Shown piece by piece: positions 57,739 to 64,000 of a stretch of DNA of 64,000 bases; the stretch's first letter is position 1; every line of letters begins with the position of its first letter. This DNA comes from Halobacillus ihumii (GTDB lineage Bacteria > Bacillota > Bacilli > Bacillales > Halobacillaceae). The notes beneath the pieces are model-generated. The model searched no databases and had not been told where the DNA came from. It saw only the letters and a list, made by a program, of their open reading frames with translations. The position numbers were made by a program, and so were the translations under genes. Location of the stretch: contig NZ_CACVAO010000001.1 in the NCBI RefSeq assembly GCF_902726645.1, forward strand, positions 3,420,636-3,484,635, given 5' to 3'.

Positions 57739-60537
57739 ATGAGAAAAGTAATGAAAAAAAGTGTTCTTATCATGCTGGCATTTGTTATGGTCTATGCATC
57801 ATCAGGCAGCATTGCTGCTAGTGAATTAAGGAAAGAAACGACATCTAAATCATTAACTGAAGCACCGATTCCAGAGGGTCATATAAGAGTTCATTACCAA
57901 AGGGCAGATAATGATTATAGTGGTTGGGGGTTACACCTTTGGAATCAGGATGAGGATAATCCGGCCATTGATTTTGTCGTGGACTGGGCTGATCCTGTTA
58001 TTTTTGATCAGAAATCTGAATGGGGAGTATACAAAGACATCAAGGTAAGCAATATTAAAAACGGTCTCAACTTTATTGTTCATAAAGGTGATACAAAGGA
58101 TAATGCAATAGATCGTTCTTTTCCGACATCAGGGGAAAGAGAGTTTTGGCTTGTTCAGGGTCAAGAAAAAGTCTATTTGGAAGAACCTGAAATGGTCAGC
58201 GAACCGACATATGCCGAGATTACCAGCAAAAATCAAATTACAGGATACTTAAATGGAAGCGGGGAAGAGATATCACGTGATGATTTACAAATTGTTGATC
58301 GATATGGTGAGGAGATCGGATTAAAAAATATCAATGTAAATCAATCACAATTCACGCTTACTACTACTGAAAACCTTGATCTGTTGAAAAGTTATACCGT
58401 CTCTCTTAATGGAACAGAAAAATATGCGAGGATTTCTTGGGAATTAATGGACAAGGAATTTGCCTATGAGGGCGACGATCTTGGTGCCACCTTGCATGGT
58501 AACGGCGAGGCAACATTAAAGTTCTGGTCTCCACCTGCTACAAATGTTTCCGTCATTCTCTTTGATAAAGACAACCAATATAAAGTAATAAAAGAAAGTG
58601 TACCCATGTCTAAGAGTGACAACGGTGTGTGGCAAGTTCAACTTGATCAAACCAATACTGGAATTAGTGACTTGAGCGGTTATTACTATCAATACAAAAT
58701 AGACGTGTACGGCCAAACGAACGTCGGTCTTGATCCTTATGCAAAATCCATGGCAGCATGGAGCAATGAAGACGGAGACAGCGTTGGCAAAGCTGCGATT
58801 GTAGACCCTTCATCGATAGGACCAGCATTAGATTACGCGGATATAGATGGGTTCGAAAAGCGGGAAGATGCTATTATTTGGGAAGCTCACGTCAGAGACT
58901 TTACTTCTGATCCAAGCCTCGAATCAGAGCTGCAGTCACAATTTGGAACCTTTAACGCGTTTGCTGAGAAACTCGATTATATTAAAGAATTAGGGGTAAC
59001 ACATATTCAACTGCTTCCTGTGATGAAGTACTATTTTGGAAATGAACTTACCAGTGATGAAAGGGAATTGGAGTATTCTTCACAAGGTAATAATTATAAC
59101 TGGGGATATGATCCACACAGCTATTTTTCTCCAACGGGGATGTACTCTGAACAACCGAAAGACCCCAAAGCACGGATAGCAGAGCTCAAGAATCTCATTA
59201 AAGAAATTCATAAAAGAGACATGGGAGTAATTCTTGATGTGGTGTACAACCACACGGCAAAAGTAAGTATATTGGAAGATCTTGTACCTAACTATTATCA
59301 TTTTATGGATAAAGAAGGAAACCCTAAGGTGGGCTATGGCGGCGGAAAAGTTGGGACGACGCACGCCATGTCAAGGAAACTAATGGTTGATTCTATTAAG
59401 TATTTGGTCGATGAATTTAAAGTGGATGGATTCAGGTTCGATTTGATGGGCGATTTAGATGCTAAAAGTGTACAAATAGCTTATAACGAAGCAAAAACAT
59501 TAAATCCGAATATTCTGATGATCGGAGAAGGCTGGAGGACATTTGTTGGGGATGGTGGTCCTGAAGATGAAGTCATGCCAGCTGACCAAGATTGGATGGG
59601 GCATACGAATGATGCAAGTGTATTCTCCGATGAAATTAGAAATGAATTAAAATCAGGATTTGGTATTGCCGGAGAGCCAAGATTTATAACAGGTGGAGCT
59701 CGTGATGTTCAAACCATATTTAACAACATTAAGGCCCAACCAGGAAACGTTAAGGCAGATGATCCGGGTGATGTCGTTCAGTATATAGCAGCACATGACA
59801 ATCTGACCCTTCATGATGTCATCGCCTATTCGATTAAAAAAGACCCGGCAGAACATGAAGAAGAGATCCAAAAACGAATCAGATTAGGCAATTCCATGAT
59901 CTTAACCAGCCAGGGAATTGCGTTTCTCCATGCAGGCCAAGAATATGGAAGAACGAAGCAGTGGAAGGGTGAAGACAAGCCCCAAGAGGGAGCAACCTAT
60001 ATGGTAGACCAAAATGGAGAACCTTTTGAACACCCTTACTTTATTGATAACTCCTATGATTCTTCCGACCGAATCAATATGTTAGATTGGAGCAAGATGA
60101 AAGGGGAAGGTATTCACAAGGAGACTCTGGAATATACGAAAGGTCTAATAGAACTACGCCGTTCCACGAATGCTTTTCATCTAGGAACAGCGGACAAAGT
60201 TAACTCCAATGTGTCGATGATCGAGGCACCGGAAATTAAAGAAAAGGATCTGGTTATTGCTTATAAAGCAGAATCTACTGATGATACTGGGAAATACTTT
60301 GTATTCGTTAATGCCGATCATCAAGAGCGTAAACTAACATTAAATGACTACAACCTAGCTGCAGGCAAAGTTATAGTCGATGGTGATGAAGCAGGAAAAG
60401 AAAAAGTAAGTGATCGTTCAGGCTTTAAGTTGAATGCCAATGAAATTACATTAGAACCATTAACGACGGTCGTTGTGAAATGTGACTCACCTGGGAATGG
60501 GCATGATCCTTGCGAAAAGCCAAATAGAGGAAAATAA
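57739..60537 (+). CDS. pulA: Secreted type I pullulanase
   Basis: A 932-residue secreted enzyme. The signal peptide is about residues 1-27 (KKSVLIMLAFVMVYASSGS). A CBM41-type domain follows (GHIRVHYQRADNDYSGWGLH, about residues 40-140), then a CBM48-like domain (about 255-345), and a GH13 catalytic domain with YNWGYDP, VVYNHT, DGFRFDLMGD (nucleophile Asp), IGEGW (acid/base Glu) and AAHDNL. These are the GH13 subfamily 14 motifs. It cleaves alpha-1,6 links in pullulan or branched starch. GGGAGAG lies 7-8 nt upstream. A LacI-type operator suggests sugar control. It has no sugar transporter beside it. Confidence 0.93.
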   Translation: MRKVMKKSVLIMLAFVMVYASSGSIAASELRKETTSKSLTEAPIPEGHIRVHYQRADNDYSGWGLHLWNQDEDNPAIDFVVDWADPVIFDQKSEWGVYKDIKVSNIKNGLNFIVHKGDTKDNAIDRSFPTSGEREFWLVQGQEKVYLEEPEMVSEPTYAEITSKNQITGYLNGSGEEISRDDLQIVDRYGEEIGLKNINVNQSQFTLTTTENLDLLKSYTVSLNGTEKYARISWELMDKEFAYEGDDLGATLHGNGEATLKFWSPPATNVSVILFDKDNQYKVIKESVPMSKSDNGVWQVQLDQTNTGISDLSGYYYQYKIDVYGQTNVGLDPYAKSMAAWSNEDGDSVGKAAIVDPSSIGPALDYADIDGFEKREDAIIWEAHVRDFTSDPSLESELQSQFGTFNAFAEKLDYIKELGVTHIQLLPVMKYYFGNELTSDERELEYSSQGNNYNWGYDPHSYFSPTGMYSEQPKDPKARIAELKNLIKEIHKRDMGVILDVVYNHTAKVSILEDLVPNYYHFMDKEGNPKVGYGGGKVGTTHAMSRKLMVDSIKYLVDEFKVDGFRFDLMGDLDAKSVQIAYNEAKTLNPNILMIGEGWRTFVGDGGPEDEVMPADQDWMGHTNDASVFSDEIRNELKSGFGIAGEPRFITGGARDVQTIFNNIKAQPGNVKADDPGDVVQYIAAHDNLTLHDVIAYSIKKDPAEHEEEIQKRIRLGNSMILTSQGIAFLHAGQEYGRTKQWKGEDKPQEGATYMVDQNGEPFEHPYFIDNSYDSSDRINMLDWSKMKGEGIHKETLEYTKGLIELRRSTNAFHLGTADKVNSNVSMIEAPEIKEKDLVIAYKAESTDDTGKYFVFVNADHQERKLTLNDYNLAAGKVIVDGDEAGKEKVSDRSGFKLNANEITLEPLTTVVVKCDSPGNGHDPCEKPNRGK

Positions 60538-60549
60538 TAAGCTAGTGAA

Positions 60550-60582
60550 GGCTCCGCTTTTTCAGTGGAGCCCTGTTTTTTA
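60550..60582 (+). terminator. Terminator of pulA
   Basis: GGCTCC (60550-60555) and GGAGCC (60567-60572) followed by CTGTTTTTTA. Confidence 0.85.
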
Positions 60583-60619
60583 TGCCATTTTTAAAGTGAG
60601 ATGTGCATCACAACTAGAT

Positions 60620-60745
60620 ATTTCAGAATCCAGGCAGGTTATTTAAGAATCTTAATCCGTTATTTCAGAATCATAGGTCGTTATTTAAGAATGAGCCTGC
60701 GTTATTTCAGAATCAACAGGCATTATTTCAGAATCCCCGACAAAA
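60620..60745 (+). repeat. 21-bp periodic array V (6 units)
   Basis: Six units of exactly 21 bp starting at 60620, 60641, 60662, 60683, 60704 and 60725. Each begins ATTTCAGAAT or ATTTAAGAAT, and most are preceded by GTT, giving GTTATTTCAGAAT, i.e. GTTR-N6-AAT. The last ~9 nt vary between units. Confidence 0.92.
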
Positions 60746-60832
60746 CACCGCGCTGTAAGCTGATAAAATGATATGCAAGGAACAAAAAATACCATCCCTC
60801 AAATGTCGAGTGGATGGCAATTAGGTTTACAT

Positions 60833-61243
60833 TTATAAAGTCTTCGGTTCCTTTTGATAATCTTCCGCTAAGGACTCTTCTTCCTGCTTTAACCACCTTG
60901 GAATTAGCCATATGGAAAACAAAGCAACGACAAAATGAACAGGATGAGCAACTATTCCAAAATTCTCTGCTGGAGGATTAGCGATGTCAAAAATAGTCAG
61001 CAAAAGCGTAACTCCAGCTGTAAGCAGAAAATAAAATAGTTTTGGCCTCGAGGTTTTTTGAAAAAGTTTAGTAAATATAAGTCCTCCTGTAATGTTTGGA
61101 ATAATAGAGGCCATCAAAATAGAAAATAAGTTTAATTGGGAAAACCAAAGACCTGTGAATGCACTGATCAAATAAGCTGTCGCCGCAGCTGCAACACCTG
61201 AAAGTAAACCAACATACAACCCAATAAGCACACTTCTTTTCAT
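60833..61243 (-). CDS. Four-span membrane protein (DUF6069-like)
   Basis: ATG 61243 (MKRSVLIGLYVG) has AGGAGA 9 nt upstream; the frame extended to 61348 has no start signal and overlaps the preceding gene. The 136-residue protein has four hydrophobic segments (about 5-27, 39-60, 68-87 and 98-115) and a charged C-terminus. It resembles DUF6069 proteins, with moderate certainty. It follows DUF3021 and LytTR genes on the same strand and may be the third gene of that unit. Confidence 0.65.
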   Translation of the reverse strand: MKRSVLIGLYVGLLSGVAAAATAYLISAFTGLWFSQLNLFSILMASIIPNITGGLIFTKLFQKTSRPKLFYFLLTAGVTLLLTIFDIANPPAENFGIVAHPVHFVVALFSIWLIPRWLKQEEESLAEDYQKEPKTL

Positions 61244-61344
61244 AGTAAAAATCTCCTCTGATTTTTTAAATTCTATATAGAAAAGGATGATTGATCCGCA
61301 TTCTTCAAGTCTTTTAGACCAGCTGCCGATCGAAACATCACCTA

Positions 61345-61755
61345 TCAAATACGCTTCAAGTCATCATTAAGTTTTCTACATTCATGTTTAAAATAAAGAA
61401 AGAACCCAAACCATGCGATACCATAAGTGGTAACAGCAATTATTAGAAAGAGAATGATGTGCTTGGTTTCGGCTGGAATCCAGCCTATGGCTAAGGCTAA
61501 AATCAAGTAGAGAATGGCGACGGTGGTGAAATGAAGGGCTGTCTGTTGATAAAGACGTAATGATCGGATTTCAAAATAAAGCGGGGTAACGGTGAATAGC
61601 CAGCCGCAAAATATGGAACCTAGTGAGTTTTTCAGGAAAAGCTCTCCGTCAATGAGGCTTTGCTCACCAAAGTAGATCAAAGCGATCGTTGTGAGTGTTG
61701 CAATAAATCCGCCAAAGAAAATGCCCATAATGCTTCTGAATAAAAATCTCCTCAT
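61345..61755 (-). CDS. DUF3021 family membrane protein
   Basis: A 136-residue protein with four membrane helices (about 10-30, 43-61, 74-92 and 99-123) and the family features FGGFIATLTTIALIYF and KHECRKLNDDL at the end. DUF3021 proteins are normally encoded next to LytTR regulators and are thought to inhibit them at the membrane, as in the HdrM/BrsM proteins of streptococci. Its ATG overlaps the LytTR stop (ATGA); its GGAGGG lies inside the LytTR gene, so the two are coupled. Confidence 0.85.
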   Translation of the reverse strand: MRRFLFRSIMGIFFGGFIATLTTIALIYFGEQSLIDGELFLKNSLGSIFCGWLFTVTPLYFEIRSLRLYQQTALHFTTVAILYLILALAIGWIPAETKHIILFLIIAVTTYGIAWFGFFLYFKHECRKLNDDLKRI

Positions 61756-62210
61756 GTATTGTCCCTCCTGTTCATTTTTAATAATTTCTTAATCTTTCCG
61801 ACATAGTGCCTTGAGGCGTATTCCTTCACGCCTGATTTAAAGTACACACAAAGAGTTCCGTTAAAGGATGATTCGAAATGACTTACTTCGTAAAGATTTG
61901 CGATGACGGATTTGGAAAGTCGCACGAACTGTATGGAGGGGAGGAATTGCTCGAGCTCATATAATCTTTCTTTTATTTTGAAACTTCCATCAGCAGTGGC
62001 TGCTAACACAATATCTCCTTCCGAGTGGAAATAGTGAACTTCAGTTGGTTTTAAAATGTGCTGCCTTTCTCCATCTCTGCCTACAATAAATTCGGTATTC
62101 CTCGCATTAAGAAAATCAAGAATTTCGTTAATCGACGCATCGAGTTCCTTACAGTGAATAGTAACTTTTGTTTCTTCATGATCAGGGTCTATATCTAGCG
62201 AAATCTTCAT
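61752..62210 (-). CDS. LytTR-domain transcriptional regulator
   Basis: A 152-residue protein with an N-terminal region of about 50 residues, unlike a receiver domain, and a C-terminal LytTR DNA-binding domain: ILKPTEVHYFHSEGDIVLAA, then KERLYELEQFLPSIQFVRLS and KSVIANLYEV. GGAGG lies upstream of the ATG. Without a receiver it is not a classical response regulator and is likely held by its DUF3021 partner. The target genes are unknown, but autoregulation is common in such pairs. Confidence 0.88.
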   Translation of the reverse strand: MKISLDIDPDHEETKVTIHCKELDASINEILDFLNARNTEFIVGRDGERQHILKPTEVHYFHSEGDIVLAATADGSFKIKERLYELEQFLPSIQFVRLSKSVIANLYEVSHFESSFNGTLCVYFKSGVKEYASRHYVGKIKKLLKMNRRDNT

Positions 62211-62602
62211 GGCATAAATCCCTCCTTCGACTGAGGCTTTCTTAAGGATAGTATAGAGGCGGCGCTTCTAAATGTCACCATGATGGAGATGATACGCAGA
62301 ATGATTGAAGTAAGATGCGAATTCATCTGTCCAACTTGCAAGGAGAGGCCCTTGGGGGTTTTATAGGCCTAAAGTAAATGAATTTCTGGCCAGTATCCAA
62401 TAGTACTCGTGCTCATGCAGGCACATTTTTATGACAAAAATAAGGTGACAAATTAAGCTGTCTTGTTTTACATACATAGCTTGAATAAAGTTGCGAAACC
62501 TATAAACAATGCCGTTACTAATGGGAGAAATGTTTCTAAACGGAGCTAAAAAATGCAGGCACCTCAGATCTTTAGCTTGCATGAAAAAGGAGCAGAAAAC
62601 TA
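62211..62602. other. Intergenic region without a visible gene
   Basis: No supported frame. There is a possible leader hairpin (ATGCAGGC with GCTTGCAT, about 62553-62582) just before the ribosome binding site of the next gene, and a weak promoter candidate (TTGAAT, near 62480, with TAAACAAT). It separates the LytTR unit from the divergent reductase. Confidence 0.4.
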
Positions 62603-63319
62603 ATGCCGACCTATTCCATGAAATTATTAAAAAAACAAAAGATAGCAAACGATACGATGGCCTTTCACTGGGAAAAACCAGAAGGATTCGAATTTATAGC
62701 CGGTCAATATTGTAAGGTGACCTTAGTTGATCCACATAAGACTGATGATCAAGGCAATGAAAGGGCTTTTTCACTCGTGCATGCTCCGTATGAAAAGGAC
62801 GTAGAGACAGCCACTCGTATGTCTGACTCGGCCTTCAAACAGGTGCTAAAAAACATGCCGGACGGTACAGAAGTCAAATTTGGCGAACCCCATGGGGACT
62901 TTACTTTGCATCAAGATGAATCTAAGCCAGCAGTATTTATTATAGGCGGCATCGGTATAACACCCGTTCGGAGCATGATTGCTCAGGCCACACATGACCA
63001 GTTGCCGCACAAGTTGACCTTGTTGTATTCGAACAAAACCCCCGCAGATGCGCCATTTATGGATGATTTAAAAGGATATGCTGATGAAAATCCTAATTTT
63101 ACATTTGTGCCTGTCATGACTGAAACAAAATCTAGTGAATGGAATGGGGAAAGCGGATTGATCGATGCTGAGATGCTTAAGCGGCATGTTTCAGATGTGA
63201 ACGTACCGATTTATTACTTATCTGGTCCGCCAGATATGGTACAGGACATGCGCCAAATGCTCGTGGATTCTGGAGTTTATGAAGACTATATTAAAACAGA
63301 GGAGTTTTCAGGCTATTAA
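62603..63319 (+). CDS. Ferredoxin-NADP reductase-like flavoprotein
   Basis: A 238-residue protein of the ferredoxin reductase family. The FAD-binding R-x-Y/F-S motif appears as ERAFSLVHAP (about residues 53-62), the NAD(P) pyrophosphate loop as VFIIGGIGITPVRSMI (about 112-127), and the C-terminal pattern YYLSGPPDMVQDMRQML (about 205-221). No iron-sulfur domain is attached, so it needs a partner electron carrier. AAAGGAGC lies upstream of the ATG. Neighbours give no clear pathway. Confidence 0.85.
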   Translation: MPTYSMKLLKKQKIANDTMAFHWEKPEGFEFIAGQYCKVTLVDPHKTDDQGNERAFSLVHAPYEKDVETATRMSDSAFKQVLKNMPDGTEVKFGEPHGDFTLHQDESKPAVFIIGGIGITPVRSMIAQATHDQLPHKLTLLYSNKTPADAPFMDDLKGYADENPNFTFVPVMTETKSSEWNGESGLIDAEMLKRHVSDVNVPIYYLSGPPDMVQDMRQMLVDSGVYEDYIKTEEFSGY

Positions 63320-63372
63320 ACGCTGCTCTTTGTTTATCACCTATCGAATTTACGCTTGTAATGTTATTTTCA

Positions 63373-63417
63373 AAATCCTCCTTTCTTGAGTGTGGACTCA
63401 GTGAGGAGGATTTTTTG
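63373..63417 (+). terminator. Terminator of the reductase gene
   Basis: AATCCTCC (63374-63381) and GGAGGATT (63405-63412) with an internal GAGT/ACTC stem, followed by TTTTTT. Confidence 0.9.
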
Positions 63418-63531
63418 ATGTCGGGATTAACTCCTTCTGTTTCAATCCTAGTAAAAAAGAATGATGTTCGATAAGATGAGAATCAGGCAGACTTTTTACC
63501 AAGAAATACAATAGTTGAACAGGAGCGTTTT

Positions 63532-64000
63532 ATGCCAGACTGGAGTTATCATCCATTATTTAAACCTTGGTTAACAAAACTGTCACCAGGGAAATCTAGA
63601 GAATTTATTTATAAATCTATGGGCTGCATTTCCTCCATCCCAGGGGGACGATCTTTTATCGAACTGCTCGGTCATTTGCACCCTCCGAACGAGTTAAGTT
63701 CCATTGTCGACGGAGTACATTACGCAAGTTCGACCGGTGTGAGTGCACGACTTGATCCAAATGGGACTGGCGCAAAAAGTTTTCCATCATTAGGGGTTAG
63801 TGTTATAGAGGTTGGTCCCGTCTCGCTTGCAAATAGCAACGGGAAAGAGCCGATCATGAAGCCAGATAGAGAGGAAATATGGTTCCCCTTGCAAGAGCCC
63901 ATGAAGACAATTGAGGAGAGCAGGGACCAGATCAAACGGTTTGGGGGGCCAGCCATTGTGACGATGGATGGACAGATGACGGGCTGCGAAGTACTTACAA
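63532..64000 (+). CDS. Dihydroorotate-dehydrogenase-like protein, 3' end outside window
   Basis: An ATG at 63532 with AGGAG 6 nt upstream opens a frame that continues past the window end (156 codons seen). The sequence MPDWSYHPLFKPWLTKLSPG and later HPPNELSSIVDGVHY, VSARLDPNGTGAKSF and LGVSVIEVGPVSL follows the class 2 PyrD layout: N-terminal helices, then the barrel entrance with conserved Gly/Asn and VEVG-type strand. Class 2 enzymes oxidise dihydroorotate with quinone. However the usual A-G-F-D-K-N motif reads A-R-L-D-P-N, so it may be a divergent homologue with another substrate. Confidence 0.7.
   Translation, partial: MPDWSYHPLFKPWLTKLSPGKSREFIYKSMGCISSIPGGRSFIELLGHLHPPNELSSIVDGVHYASSTGVSARLDPNGTGAKSFPSLGVSVIEVGPVSLANSNGKEPIMKPDREEIWFPLQEPMKTIEESRDQIKRFGGPAIVTMDGQMTGCEVLT

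Noticed and set aside
39292..60745. 21-bp arrays considered as CRISPR arrays
   Set aside because: Units are tandem with no spacers of constant length, the conserved part is only about 7 of 21 bases, and no cas gene is present.
1..64000. tRNA or rRNA genes, prophage or transposase genes
   Set aside because: None recognised on either strand.

Overview
The window is chromosomal DNA of a low-to-medium GC Firmicute of the family Bacillaceae. Gene content and order from about 10 kb to 56.5 kb follow the Bacillus subtilis yha/yhf/yhj/yis region: yhaO-yhaN, yhaM, yhaL, prsA, yhaJ, yhaI, yhaH, trpP, hit, ecsABC, yhaA, hmoB, pbpF, hemEHY, yhfH, yhfI, lplJ, lcfA, comK, yhjD, yhjE, sipV, addBA, yisB and yisL. 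An opuA glycine-betaine uptake operon, two GbsR-type regulators and an acidic tail on PrsA suggest a halotolerant or moderately halophilic member (Halobacillus/Pontibacillus-like). That taxonomic guess comes from memory, not from a search. No rRNA, tRNA, CRISPR array, prophage or transposase was seen.

Layout. 0-10 kb is accessory: an Asp-box protein and a membrane protein, a YdhR-like protein, a DsbA/SpxH-like thiol protein divergent from a TetR regulator, a truncated ynfA, RDD and methyltransferase genes, small membrane proteins, an NTF2-like protein, a T-box leader in front of an MFS transporter, and two GNAT acetyltransferases. 10-17.7 kb: yhaO-yhaN with a LexA-like box, a GbsR-type regulator, yhaM, an MFS transporter and yhaL. 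17.7-31.6 kb: prsA, a YjcZ-family peptide, yhaJ/yhaI, the opuA operon with its divergent regulator, yhaH, trpP with a TRAP-like leader, hit, ecsABC, yhaA and a ferritin-like gene. 31.9-39.3 kb: disulfide pair, hmoB, pbpF and hemEHY. 39.4-48.3 kb: a LacI regulator, yhfH, yhfI, lplJ, lcfA under a FadR box, a DUF3939-like gene, comK, yhjD under a LexA-like box, yhjE and sipV. 48.6-56.6 kb: addB-addA-yisB and yisL. 56.7-64 kb is accessory again: a type I toxin-like peptide, a degenerate zincin-like gene, a secreted pullulanase, a LytTR-DUF3021 module, a ferredoxin-reductase-like protein and the start of a dihydroorotate-dehydrogenase-like gene.

Functional threads are DNA repair (AddAB, YhaNO), haem synthesis and turnover (HemEHY, HmoB), osmoprotection (OpuA), envelope and secretion (PrsA, SipV, PbpF, Ecs, the disulfide pair) and competence (ComK).

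The most unusual content is non-coding. (1) Six copies of a nested repeat have GCTGGGACA-type outer ends, three of them carrying a GC-rich core of 106-114 bp with its own inverted ends; one pair forms a filled/empty site comparison. (2) Five intergenic arrays have a period of 21 bp; four share the skeleton GTTR-N6-AAT. (3) A T-box leader precedes a transporter rather than a synthetase or biosynthetic gene. (4) A TRAP-type triplet array overlaps the trpP ribosome binding site. (5) A holin-like type I toxin locus lies at 56.7-57.0 kb. (6) A structured, gene-free, terminator-ended stretch lies at 44.8-45.1 kb.
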